Made by a program: the position numbers and the translations under genes. From the NCBI GenBank assembly GCA_030844895.1, contig CM061233.1, positions 62,893,468-62,957,467 on the forward strand: a stretch of 64,000 nucleotides of DNA. Direction: 5' to 3'. The DNA comes from Ambrosia x helenae. Its lineage: Eukaryota; Streptophyta; Magnoliopsida; Asterales; Asteraceae. The notes under the pieces are model-generated. The model ran no database searches. It was given only the letters and a program-made list of their open reading frames with translations, and was not told where the DNA came from. Shown piece after piece: positions 45,366 to 57,311 of the stretch (position 1 is its first letter; every line of letters starts with the position of its first letter).

Positions 45366-48300
45366 ATGGATAATCAGCCCCTTCACCCAGCCTTAACCGT
45401 GACCAACATCAAGAGTCACATCCCCATTCTTCTTGACAAAGATTCCGCTTGTTACACAACCTGGAAAACCCTGTTTCAGGTACATTGCGACGCCTATCAG
45501 GTCGCAGACCACCTTTCCCCCAGACCGGCGGTTACTATCACCCCTCCTTCTTCTTCGGATCCTGCGGCTGTGGCTAAAGCAGAAGCCGCAGCACTCGCCG
45601 CTGATCAACTATGGGCTCGTCTTGATGCCTTGGTCAAGCAATGGATCTACGCAACCATATCCCAACCCCTTCTCCGTATTATCATTCAGCCCGGGCAGAC
45701 TGCTCATGCCGCCTGGTGTGCCGTCGAAAGCGAGTTCACCGATAATCAAAACACTCGTGCCATATTTCTTGGCCAAGAGTTTGCCAACCTTTGCCTCGAT
45801 AATTTTTCCTCTATGGCCGACTACTGTGAGCATGCGAAGCACTTGGCGGATCAACTTGCGAGCATGGGTTCTCCGGTTAACAATCGGACTCTTGTTCTCC
45901 AAGTTCTGACCGGCCTCATGGATCAATACGAGAGCATCTCTACGGTTCTTCGTAACCGTGATCCACTTCCTCTCTTCAGCGATGTACGATCGCGTCTCAC
46001 CTTTGAAGAGAGCACCAAGAAACGGCAGTCCGCAAGGGCCTCCCAAACGGCTGCTACGGCCCTTTCTGCCACCACATCTAACCAGTCAAGACCACCCTCT
46101 CAAACCACCAACCCCTCACAGTCCCATCCTTCTTCCGGTCGTCCCCGCAGGGGTCGCGGCCGCGGCAGAAATAATTCTCAGCCTCGATCCAGCAACAGTC
46201 AGCCATCTAACCCATCTCACCCTTACATTGTGTTTCCCAGTAATTGGACCTCCACACAGTGGGCCTCTCTCCTTAACAACAAATCGGCCCAACCTCCCTG
46301 CCCATATCCCTCCAAGCCCAATTCACAAAACACACAGGGTATTCTTGGCCCACGTCCGGATCAGGCTCACCTTACCGGGTACTCGCCCACTGACATTGAA
46401 CAGGCTCTCTATTCTCTGGCTCTCAACCCACCGGATCATGGTGTGATGGATACTGGTGCCTCCTCTCATTCGGCAAATGAACAAGGTATATACTCTCCGT
46501 CTAATTTTAATTCGTGCACTAATAAATTTATTATTGTTGGTAATGGCATGTCTATACCTGTAGTGGCCCAAGGCAACCAAACCCTTCCACCACCTTATCC
46601 ACCCCTTAAACTTAACAATGTCTTATTTGCACCTAAAATAATTAAAAATCTTATTTCCGTTCGTCGCCTTACCACTGACAACTTAGTCTCTATTGAATTT
46701 GACCCATTTGGCTTTCTTGTGAAGGATCTCAAAACTCGGGCTCCTATCCTTCGATGCAATAGTACCGGCGATCTTTATCCTCTCACCACACCACTCCCAC
46801 TCAAGACTACTCAACCTTCATCTTTTGTTGCTGTTTCTCAAGATCGCTGGCACGAGCGTTTGGGTCATCCAGGAGATCATTTGTTAAAGTCTTTAAAGTT
46901 GTCGCCTTTTGTTGACTATGGAAAACATAATAAAACGCTTTGTCAATCTTGCATTTTTGGCAAAAGTGTTAAATTGCCGTTTTATGATTCAGTTAATTTT
47001 ACTAGACTTGCATTTGACATTGTTCACAGCGATTTATGGACATCTCCCATACTTAGTACGGGGGGTCACAAGTATTATATCTTGTTCTTGGATGATTTTA
47101 CTAATTTCCTTTGGACCTTTCCACTATCAAATAAATCACAAGTTTTTCAAACTTTCGCCACCTTTCACCACTTAATCCACACCCAATTTGAACGTAAAAT
47201 CAAACAATTTCAATGTGACAATGGTAAAGAATATGCAAATCAAAATTTCTATAATTTCTGTAATCATAATGGCATGCAATTCCGATTTTCCTGCCCCTAT
47301 ACCTCCTCTCAAAACGGCAAGGCGGAACGCAAAATCCGCACAATTAACAATATGATTCGTACCCTACTTGCCCAAGCCCACCTTCCACCCAATATGTGGC
47401 ATCATGCACTTGAAACCGCCACATACCTTCTCAATATCCTCCCAAGTAAACTTCACAACTTCAAATCCCCAACTTCCACACTTTACAATTGCACCCCGGA
47501 ATACGATCACCTTCGTGTTTTCGGGTGTCTTTGCTATCCTCTCGCCCCATCTACCAAAATTCACAAGCTTGATTTTCGCTCTCAACCTTGTGTATTTCTT
47601 GGTTACCCTCCGAATCATCGGGGTTACAAGTGCCTAGACCTAACCTCACATCAACTTATTATTTCTAGGCACGTACACTTCGAAGAATCCATCTTTCCCT
47701 ATGCCATCCAATCACCCACTACCAACCCGTCTTACGACTTCCTAAACCCCACCATCAATCCCCTAGTTTGGGATTACCTCCAACAAAATCGTCCCATTAA
47801 CCTCACCCCTCCGTCCACTGTTGACGCAAACCCACCCCAGCCCAATACTCCCTTTCCAGCAAACTCCATTCCCTCCAACCTTACTGGGCCTTCTTCTACT
47901 GTCAGCCCACTGACAATGCCCAACCCACATACTCACACCTCTTCCACTACGGCCCACCAGACCAATCCCACTCCCACGGCCCAAACTAATTCCCGATCCA
48001 TCAGCCCTACACCTCCTCCGGCCCACTCCACTCAAACACCTCCCCCCTCATCCGACCCGTTACCTGTTCCGCCTCAACCCAATCCATCTCCATCTCCACC
48101 CCCACCTCCACCACCTCCCACACGTACCATTCACACTCGCTCCATGAGTGGTATTCACAAACCTAAACAGCACTTCAACCTTCATACCACCACCACCGTT
48201 CCAATTCCCAAAAACCCACAGGTTGCCTTGTCCACTCCAGAATGGTACACTGCCATGGCTAATGAATTTAGTGCGCTTATTAAAAATAAGACCTGGGAGC

Positions 48301-49051
48301 TTGTACCTAGGACCCCTGATATGAATATTATACGTTGCTTGTGGTTATTTAAACATAAATACAGGTCCGATGGGAGTTTGGAGCGCTACAAAGCTCGTTT
48401 GGTTTGTGATGGTCGTAAACAACAGACAGGTATCGACTGTGGTGAAACTTTTAGCCCATTTGTCAAGCCTTCTACTATTCGTCTGGTTCTCTCTCTTGCT
48501 CTCTCCAAGTCTTGGCCTATTCATCAACTGGACGTTACCAATGCGTTCCTTCATGGCAACTTGGAAGAGACAGTTTATATGCATCAACCCATGGGATTTC
48601 GTGACAAAGAATTTCCAGATCATGTCTGCCGTCTCAAGAAGTCCCTATATGGACTTAAGCAGGCCCCTAGAGCCTGGTACCAGCGCTTCACTGATTTTGT
48701 TCTCTTGCAGGGTTTTCAACAAAGCAAATCGGATAACTCTCTGTTCATCTATCATCATGGCTCCGACATCGCATACCTTCTTATTTACGTGGATGACATC
48801 ATCTTAACAACGTCCACTGCGGAGCTCCGTTCGCGGTTATTATCTGTCCTATCCGGTGAATTTGCTATGAAAGATTTGGGTCCGCTCTCTTACTTCTTGG
48901 GCATACAGGTTACTCGCGACGGGAACAAAATGTTTTTAACTCAGCAGGCATATGTTAAAGACATCATTCATCGTGCTGGCATGGACTCCTGCAAATCAGT
49001 CTCGACCCCGGTTGACACACAATCCAAATTATCGGCCGACTCTGGCCCACC
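45366..49051 (+). pseudogene. Copia gag-pol polyprotein, 5' part (gag, protease, integrase, reverse transcriptase)
   Basis: One open frame of about 1230 codons from the ATG at 45366. In order: gag of the UBN2 type (to about residue 220; no CCHC zinc knuckle is visible, only an arginine/glycine-rich patch RPRRGRGRGRN), aspartic protease MDTGASSHS (about 360), GAG-pre-integrase HERLGHPGDHL, integrase with the D-D-E triad (HSDLW, QCDNG, NGKAERK), then reverse transcriptase with NAFLHGNL, YGLKQAPRAW and the catalytic YVDD (about 1140). Proline/threonine-rich spacer at about 830-930. A Gypsy element has inserted just after the reverse transcriptase. The few codons beyond 49051 belong to that insert. 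The short LTR and protein order suggest the Ale/Retrofit (RE1-like) lineage. Confidence 0.9.
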
Positions 49052-49331
49052 TGTGACATCCGTCACTTTTTCATTATAATATATATATATGTATATATAT
49101 ATATATTTAATTATTAATAATAATAATAATAATAATCTTGCTAGAGAAAACACCCAAAACTTAATACCCATTCTTTATAATCCAACAACATACCCCCAAC
49201 CCAACACCCTTAGGCTCAAATCTGATCCAGAAGCCCAGAAATGAGCCCACACAGACAGCCCATCTATCCAGGCCCATTAACAGTCCAGCCCACTCTCCCT
49301 TATATGTTTAAAAAAAAAAAATTAAATAAAA

Positions 49332-49402
49332 CGCCCCTGCCGGGACTCGAACCCAGGCAGGAGCCGTTCAACAACACCCGCCCAAACCATCTGGGCTATA
49401 CC
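49332..49402 (-). other. tRNA-like module with A and B boxes, minus strand
   Basis: On the minus strand TAGCCCAGATGG fits the Pol III A box at 11 of 12 consensus positions. GGTTCGAGTCC is a perfect B box, starting 45 bases after the A box starts, which is tRNA-like spacing. D-arm (GCCC/GGGC) and T-arm (CTGGG/CCCGG) pairs are possible, but the acceptor arms do not pair, so it is not a tRNA gene. It is followed by a T-rich stretch that could terminate Pol III. Also present in the 3' LTR at 54981-55051. Confidence 0.6.
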
Positions 49403-50020
49403 TGAAACTTGATTTAATCCCGGTTATAATTGTATTTAAACCCACAATAAAGCGTCTCTTTCTTCTTCTAACTCGCTGCTACATCAGCCGAGTAGCATGC
49501 CATCTTTGACCTTATTACCTTGACTAATTTTGGAAAGGAAATTTGTAATTAAATTCTGATTTTTGACCAACTATAATTAACGCATTAAAACAGCCCCTTT
49601 AGACCCGTGAATTCAGCTCGAATTCAAGCATTTTCACGCGCATACATTTAACCATGGTCAAACCTTGCTAAATCTTTAATCCGACCATTACACTATAAAT
49701 TAGACATGCTTAGACGGTCACAACTCGCCAATTACACTTCCTACATCTCCAATTTCTGATTAAACACTCTTGAAAGATTCTACTCCTCGCGAGTTGACTT
49801 TTCGTTTGACTGAGCATTTTACACAAATTCGTGATTGTAAGTCCAATTTTGTTTATGGGTTTCATTAATCGGCTATAAAGCAGCAATAACCCCATGTATA
49901 ATCGGGTTATTGCTTGCTCATTTGAATTATTAAAAAACTAGGGTTCTTATGTTTATTTGGGGAAGATGACCAAACCAAGTATATAATAAATATTTTAGAA
50001 ACTGAATCTATTACAAAACT

Positions 50021-50098
50021 GTTGCTCAGACCAGTTGGTTGGAGTGTTTGCTAAGGGTATTGAACCGGCCAAGGGCCCAGGTTCGAACCCCACAACAA
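50021..50098 (+). other. tRNA-like module, plus strand
   Basis: GTTGCTCAGACCAGTTGGTT resembles a D-arm/A box. GGTTCGAACCC at 50080-50090 fits the B box, with T-runs shortly after. The same module is at 55670-55747 in the 3' LTR, and a diverged one is at the matching place of the solo LTR (6354-6425). Confidence 0.55.
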
Positions 50099-51662
50099 AC
50101 AACCATATTTTTATTTTTTTAACCTTTATAATTATAATCCTTATTCTTTTAAAAATCGTTTTAAAATACTAAAGTTATTTATAAATTCTACAAAATTTAT
50201 TTTATGTTATTCCACTGATAAAGTTCATTATCCAATTTTTAGTTTTTCAAAAATAATTTATTTAATATATATTATAAATATTACAAGTTTATTCATTTAA
50301 AATTATAAAATTCAATAAAAATATCTAAACGATTTTATTAAATCTCACAAAAATTATCCTAAACTTGTATATTCTTAAACATTCCAGAAAATATTTTTAT
50401 TTCAGAAAAACCATTTATTTTATATTTTTAATTAATTTTTGTTAGTTTTAATCATAAATAATTCATAATAAATTCATTTTACAATATTTTTGTACCAAAA
50501 TTTTACATAAATTATTTCTATTCATTTGGAACTGAAATACAATTTTTAATTCAGAAATTATTTGATTTTAATATTTTTTAGATATTAAAGTCATATTTTG
50601 ACAATTTGAAATAATTAGATTAAATATTCTATTTTCAAGAAAATAATTTTATAAAAATTATTTTCACACTTAAAGTCTTATGTCGTGACTACATTCAACT
50701 TAAAATTTTACAAAGAGATTTTTATTTATTTATTCATTAAATTTCTTATATTTAATAAACAAATTGTTTAATAAACAAATAAACGTTTATCCCCAATTCG
50801 AAGCCCTAGAAATACATGTATCCTAGAGTTATTTCACTCACACATTATCAATTACTTTAGGTTAATCATTTGGGAGTAATCTCAAATCCATATTTCGTTG
50901 TCCAAGTCCAATTTCAAGTTACTACGTGAACGGTGAGTATTCCTATCCCCTTTTTGCTTTTATATATTTTTGGGGTGTTACATGTACACTATTACAAATT
51001 TCCAATAAAATTTTACATTTTCACAAATACAATTCTAGTACTATGTGCATTGCTTACAACGTGCTTTATGCTTAGACAATACATGTGGATTACATTTGTA
51101 CTTAGTGAAATCATTAACATGGTACAAGCCGACCTTAACATTGGATAGCGCTATTTGGATTGACAACCCGCCTAGATTGATTCTCCCCCTTTTCATCGGA
51201 GAATCCGTGGCCAGTGTTAAGCTTTTATCCATTTATTGGATAAGTACACTACAGTTCATACAGTACATTATACAGTCACAGGGTTGATTTCGCTCATTTG
51301 TATGATACATAGTTTACATAATTGCACTGTAGCTTGCACTTGAATTGTATAACTTTTTAACCTACTATATATATATCAAATCTAGGAATGCTCACCAACA
51401 TTTCATATGTTGACCAAACCTATTTTTGTACATGTTTCAGGTGCAGTTTGATCTAGTGCTTTAGCAAGAGACATTTAGTATTTTATTTCAATTCAGTTAT
51501 TTCAATATTTCCATTTCATTTAGACAATGTATTTTTTTTCCATTTCCATGTAAGACAGTTATTGGTTTATTTAATAATATTTACATTTTAGTACCATGAG
51601 CTTTTGAACAATCGTCACTACGTGGCACCTCGATGATTCCGCCATCGGTTGGGGTGTTACAG

Positions 51663-51681
51663 ATTGGTATCAGAGCCATGG
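51663..51681 (+). other. Gypsy primer-binding site
   Basis: TGGTATCAGAGCCATGGTT, complementary to the 3' end of initiator tRNA-Met, two to three bases after the 5' LTR. Confidence 0.9.
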
Positions 51682-52355
51682 TTATAGGGAATTAGGTTAT
51701 TAGATAAAATGGCCTAGACTATAACCGAACTTCAATTTTCATGCATAATATTTTCTGAATTGCCTTACCCTCATTTCCCTCTACTTTCCTTCTTCTATCC
51801 TCTCTCTCTCCATTCTTTTTATCTTTCATCATGGTGCATAGAGATGGTGTCCTACAAAGAGTGGAAAGTTTACATCATCATGGAATGGGAACAGTACCTT
51901 TTATGAAGACACTCTTAGATATAATATCTACTCTTATTGTTACTCCTTCGAAGTTGTTGAACTTTAATGAGTGTGATAAGGACACGTGCAATCTGGAAGG
52001 GTGGATGCCTGTACACTGGGTTTTCTGGCATAGGCAAGCATAGCGCATAAATCCATTTACGGACCTGTTATGCTTACCTGGGGATTCCTGGAGTGAGTGT
52101 CCACTTATAGGCTAAAGCACGTCTTCTTTGATCACCATTGGGTTCAATTCCTTTGAAAAGTCAACGTTCTTGTTGGGCTTTACAGCTAGACAAGGGCACT
52201 CCAAGCATTTTATGCAAGCTTTTTTTTCAATAATACCCTCTCGTTTCATATACAATACTTTGCATATCATGATTGCTTACAAGATCACATCTTCAGCTGT
52301 ACGATTATACACTTACATTTTCTAATCTCATGATTATTATTTGACTACCTCATAG
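51682..52355 (+). other. Untranslated leader of the Gypsy element
   Basis: About 670 bases between primer site and gag. Short frames such as 51831-52043 show no recognisable domain. It probably contains dimerisation or packaging signals, but nothing can be pointed to. Confidence 0.5.
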
Positions 52356-53573
52356 ATGTCTGCTCGCCGCATGCTCCGTGATGCCAGCCAACGCCCTGTT
52401 CGTGCTTCGGGACGACGTTCTGATCGTCGCCTCGCATCTTTAGTCGCCGAACAAATTGCTGCAGTGATCCCAAACCTTGTCAGTGAGATAACCCAGAATA
52501 GTAACAGTGCCAACACAGGGAGTACGACTCAATTTCGGTGCACTTTCAAACACTTTAACTCCTGCAACCCCACAAAATTCACTGGTGAGGAGGGTGCTAC
52601 TGGCCTCCTCCAATGGTTTGAAAGAATGGAGAGTACTTTTGTGAACAGTGAATGTCCTGATGAACTCCGCGTTCGCTATGCTACTAGTGTCCTTCAAAAG
52701 GGAGCGCTAACCTGGTGGAATGGCGAAAAACGCAATCGAGGGGTTGATGTTGCTTTATCTTTATCTTGGGCTGAGGTTAAGGAACTCATGATCGCCAAAT
52801 TTTTCCCTAGGAACGAAATCAGGAAACTGGAGGAAGAGTTCCATGAACTGAAACAAGACAGTGGTGAGAATCTTGCGTATAATACCCGATATCACGAACT
52901 TAGCATACTGGTTCCACACATGGTCACCCCAGTCTCTCGAGCAATCGAAAAATATATCGAGGGATTACCTGACCTGATTCAAGACGTTGTCACTGGAGGC
53001 AAAGTCACTACGGTAGAAGAAGCCATCCAACTTGCAGCCACATTAACAGACAAACACGTAAGGAAAGGAAACTTGGTTAGGAAGGGCACCAAGACACCTA
53101 CTGAGAAAACCACCAATGTTGTCGAACAACCTAAGATTGTTTTAGCAAAAGTCGCCACTACTGCTTCGAACTCTAAGAAACGAATGGGCGATAATCAGAA
53201 CCATGCTGTTGTTGATCCGGAGGCTCAGCCTCCTATCAAGAAAGCCTACACGGGAATCCATCCTCAATGCAACACCTGCAAATATCATCATCCTGCAAAT
53301 CTTCCATGCCGTCAATGCACTAGATGTGGGAGGTTTGGACACCTTGTTACCACTTGTCGAGTAATGGTTGGAACACAGAGTAATCATCAAACAGCTGCCC
53401 AGGGACCACTACAGATTACTAACGGTCGGGCATGTTATCATTGTAGAGACCCTAATCACATGCTACCCCAATGTCCCAAATTGAACAATGTAAACCTGGT
53501 GGCACATGGACGAGCTTTCAATATCAATATCAACGAAGCAGACGATCAGGATGACGTTAATCCCACTAGTTAA
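52356..53573 (+). CDS. Gypsy gag protein, 405 aa
   Basis: Intact frame from ATG at 52356 (MSARRMLRDASQRPVRASGR) to TAA. A basic N-terminus is followed by a retrotransposon gag domain at about residues 80-190 (W-F-ERME, then YATSVLQKGALTWWN, then FFPRNEIRKLEEEFHELKQ) and KYIEGLPDLIQ at about 208. Near the C-terminus are two CX2CX4HX4C zinc knuckles, CTRCGRFGHLVTTC (about 319-332) and CYHCRDPNHMLPQC (about 360-373), that bind the genomic RNA. It should form the virus-like particle in which reverse transcription takes place. No pol frame follows, so the enzymes would have to come from another element. The open frame despite loss of pol suggests gag is either recently orphaned or still selected. 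Confidence 0.9.
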   Translation: MSARRMLRDASQRPVRASGRRSDRRLASLVAEQIAAVIPNLVSEITQNSNSANTGSTTQFRCTFKHFNSCNPTKFTGEEGATGLLQWFERMESTFVNSECPDELRVRYATSVLQKGALTWWNGEKRNRGVDVALSLSWAEVKELMIAKFFPRNEIRKLEEEFHELKQDSGENLAYNTRYHELSILVPHMVTPVSRAIEKYIEGLPDLIQDVVTGGKVTTVEEAIQLAATLTDKHVRKGNLVRKGTKTPTEKTTNVVEQPKIVLAKVATTASNSKKRMGDNQNHAVVDPEAQPPIKKAYTGIHPQCNTCKYHHPANLPCRQCTRCGRFGHLVTTCRVMVGTQSNHQTAAQGPLQITNGRACYHCRDPNHMLPQCPKLNNVNLVAHGRAFNININEADDQDDVNPTS

Positions 53574-54683
53574 GCCATGGATGAAATCTTCCCAAGACTC
53601 GAGAAATCCAATACCCGTGTTTTCATTTTCTTGATCTTATTATCATTTTGTACCCAATTTTGTCGCACTCATTAGCATACAACATCTAGAAATTTCCTTG
53701 CGTATTATTGTGTGTTAACACAGATTGGAAATTTATTATATTTATCATACAAGACTCTACCTTGCATTTATTTGAAACGTTTGGACTTGATACTTGATCT
53801 TACAGATGCTCTTCTAAGAAAACATCATTGGTTATTACATGAAACTAGATTTGACTACGCATTGAACACCTAATTATTCATGATACTCGTAAACATCTAA
53901 TTATTCATGATAACACTTACACTTAATGGTTGTAGTACTTACAAACTTGCTTGCATAAACATGTTATCAATTTGCAATCTATGTGAATAATAATTGCTGC
54001 ACTTAATAGAAGTCATCATGCCTTTTTCAACAGTCGGGAGAGGCCCTACAACCTGCTCCACGACTGGTAGAGGCTATCGAACATACTCAACGATTGGTAG
54101 GGGTCACTATGCCTTTTTCAAACAGTCGGGAGGGGCCCTACAACCCACTCCACGGCTGGTGGAGGCTATCGAACCTGCTCAACAATCGGTGGGGTCATAG
54201 AAGGACACAAAACCCTAATGTAAGGTAAATTGATGATTCCGGTCCGGAACGTAATCATGAATTTACAGGTGCGTTAGGGTAGTGTGAAATTCTATTAGAG
54301 TTTTTGGAAAGGCGTCCAGTACGTTTTCAAGGTATCAAAGGTGTGGTGGGTTAGCTGCGGTACACCCTGTATACAAACACTAATGATGTATTGAAAGTGA
54401 GACTGGAAGTCGAACCAGGAACAAACTCTGTTTGATTGTTAGTTCATTTAGTCTTTTATAGTCAACCAACTCGTACATTTATTTTAGGAGTCCTAAAACT
54501 TGAAGTAGTGATTTACTAGATTCTTACTCTCTTTACCCTTTCGACACGAACCTAATCCAATCCTTGACTCACACCTATCAGACCTTTTACCCAAATCATT
54601 CGAAATTTCCAAACCACAGTTATCTTAATTTTACCCTAGCATCCATAACCCTATGTTACTATTAACTTCGGGACGAAGTTTCT
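53574..54683 (+). other. Non-coding interior that replaces pol
   Basis: No frame with reverse transcriptase, integrase or RNase H motifs on either strand. It contains a roughly 92-bp duplication at 54016-54200 and a GGGACGAAG motif near 54670, as is usual before the purine tract of plant Gypsy elements. Confidence 0.8.
54016..54200. repeat. Two-copy tandem repeat, unit about 92 bp
   Basis: Both units contain ATGCCTTTTTCAA, CAGTCGGGAG, GGCCCTACAACC, GAGGCTATCGAAC and a CTCAAC-AT-GGT-GG block, with several differences between units. Confidence 0.85.
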
Positions 54684-54698
54684 AAAATTAGGGGATGC
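54684..54698 (+). other. Polypurine tract
   Basis: AAAATTAGGGGATGC immediately before the 3' LTR, the expected priming site for plus-strand DNA. Confidence 0.7.
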
Positions 54699-57311
54699 TG
54701 TGACATCCGTCACTTTTTCATTATAATATATATATATATGTATATATATATATATTTAATTAATAATAATAATAATAATAATAATCTTGCTAGAGAAAAC
54801 ACCCAAAACTTAATACCCATTCTTTATAATCCAACAACATACCCCCAACCCAACACCCTTAGGCTCAAATCTGATCCAGAAGCCCAGAAATGAGCCCACA
54901 CAGACAGCCCATCTATCCAGGCCCATTAACAGTCCAGCCCACTCTCCCTTATATGTTTAAAAAAAAAAAATTAAATAAAACGCCCCTGCCGGGACTCGAA
55001 CCCAGGCAGGAGCCGTTCAACAACACCCGCCCAAACCATCTGGGCTATACCTGAAACTTGATTTAATCCCGGTTATAATTGTATTTAAACCCACAATAAA
55101 GCGTCTCTTTCTTCTTCTAACTCGCTGCTACATCAGCCGAGTAGCATGCCATCTTTGACCTTATTACCTTGACTAATTTTGGAAAGGAAATTTGTAATTA
55201 AATTCTGATTTTTGACCAACTATAATTAACGCATTAAAACAGCCCCTTTAGACCCGTGAATTCAGCTCGAATTCAAGCATTTTCACGCGCATACATTTAA
55301 CCATGGTCAAACCTTGCTAAATCTTTAATCCGACCATTACACTATAAATTAGACATGCTTAGACGGTCACAACTCGCCAATTACACTTCCTACATCTCCA
55401 ATTTCTGATTAAACACTCTTGAAAGATTCTACTCCTCGCGAGTTGACTTTTCGTTTGACTGAGCATTTTACACAAATTCGTGATTGTAAGTCCAATTTTG
55501 TTTATGGGTTTCATTAATCGGCTATAAAGCAGCAATAACCCCATGTATAATCGGGTTATTGCTTGCTCATTTGAATTATTAAAAAACTAGGGTTCTTATG
55601 TTTATTTGGGGAAGATGACCAAACCAAGTATATAATAAATATTTTAGAAACTGAATCTATTACAAAACTGTTGCTCAGACCAGTTGGTTGGAGTGTTTGC
55701 TAAGGGTATTGAACCGGCCAAGGGCCCAGGTTCGAACCCCACAACAAACAACCATATTTTTATTTTTTTAACCTTTATAATTATAATCCTTATTCTTTTA
55801 AAAATCGTTTTAAAATACTAAAGTTATTTTATAAATTCTACAAAATTTATTTTATGTTATTCCACTGATAAAGTTCATTATCCAATTTTTAGTTTTTCAA
55901 AAATAATTTATTTAATATATATTATAAATATTACAAGTTTATTCATTTAAAATTATAAAATTCAATAAAAATATCTAAACGATTTTATTAAATCTCACAA
56001 AAATTATCCTAAACTTGTATATTCTTAAACATTCCAGAAAATATTTTTATTTCAGAAAAACCATTTATTTTATATTTTTAATTAATTTTTGTTAGTTTTA
56101 ATCATAAATAATTCATAATAAATTCATTTTACAATATTTTTGTACCAAAATTTACATAAATTATTTCTATTCATTTGGAACTGAAATACAATTTTTAATT
56201 CAGAAATTATTTGATTTTAATATTTTTTAGATATTAAAGTCATATTTTGACAATTTGAAATAATTAGATTAAATATTCTATTTTCAAGAAAATAATTTTA
56301 TAAAAATTATTTTCACACTTAAAGTCTTATGTCGTGACTACATTCAACTTAAAATTTTACAAAGAGATTTTTATTTATTTATTCATTAAATTTCTTATAT
56401 TTAATAAACAAATTGTTTAATAAACAAATAAACGTTTATCCCCAATTCGAAGCCCTAGAAATACATGTATCCTAGAGTTATTTCACTCACACATTATCAA
56501 TTACTTTAGGTTAATCATTTGGGAGTAATCTCAAATCCATATTTCGTTGTCCAAGTCCAATTTCAAGTTACTACGTGAACGGTGAGTATTCCTATCCCCT
56601 TTTTGCTTTTATATATTTTTGGGGTGTTACATGTACACTATTACAAATTTCAAATAAAATTTTACATTTTCACAAATACAATTCTAGTACTATGTGCATT
56701 GCTTACAACGTGCTTTATGCTTAGACAATACATGTGGATTACATTTGTACTTAGTGAAATCATTAACATGGTACAAGCCGACCTTAACATTGGATAGCGC
56801 TATTTGGATTGACAACCCGCCTAGATTGATTCTCCCCCTTTTTCATCGGAGAATCCGTGGCCAGTGTTAAGCTTTTATCCATTTATTGGATAAGTACACT
56901 ACAGTTCATACAGTACATTATACAGTCACAGGGTTGATTTCGCTCATTTGTATGATACATAGTTTACATAATTGCACTGTAGCTTGCACTTGAATTGTAT
57001 AACTTTTTAACCTACTATATATATATCAAATCTAGGAATGCTCACCAACATTTCATATGTTGACCAAACCTATTTTTGTACATGTTTCAGGTGCAGTTTG
57101 ATCTAGTGCTTTAGCAAGAGACATTTAGTGTTTTATTTCAATTCAGTTATTTCAATATTTCCATTTCATTTAGACAATGTATTTTTTTTCCATTTCCATG
57201 TAAGACAGTTATTGGTTTATTTAATAATATTTACATTTTAGTACCATGAGCTTTTGAACAATCGTCACTACGTGGCACCTCGATGATTCCGCCATCGGTT
57301 GGGGTGTTACA
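54699..57311 (+). repeat. Gypsy 3' LTR
   Basis: 2613 bp, nearly identical to 49052-51661. It ends GGGGTGTTACA next to the right TSD CCACC. Confidence 0.93.

Larger units (their letters stand above)
49052..51661 (+). repeat. Gypsy 5' LTR
   Basis: TGTGACATCC...GGGGTGTTACA. It holds a TA/TAA microsatellite near its start, a minus-strand tRNA-like module (49332-49402), a plus-strand one (50021-50098) and a very AT-rich middle (about 50100-50790). Confidence 0.93.
49052..57311 (+). mobile_element. Pol-less Gypsy retrotransposon (TR-GAG type), 8.26 kb
   Basis: Two LTRs of 2610 and 2613 bp flank a 3037-bp interior with primer site, one gag gene and purine tract. TSD CCACC at 49047-49051 and 57312-57316. 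By eye the LTRs differ by three substitutions and four 1-2-bp indels, so insertion is recent. Protease, reverse transcriptase, RNase H and integrase are absent, and the roughly 1.1 kb after gag is non-coding. This is the structure described for TR-GAG non-autonomous elements: terminal repeats plus a gag gene. It is inserted in the same orientation as its Copia host. Confidence 0.92.

Noticed and set aside
45393..48623. Antisense and out-of-phase frames of 70-160 codons over the Copia gene
   Set aside because: Shadows of the long polyprotein frame, which has all expected motifs.
49332..49402. A genuine tRNA gene on the minus strand
   Set aside because: A and B boxes and two arms fit, but the acceptor ends do not pair and no anticodon arm is convincing, so a tRNA-derived module is the better reading.
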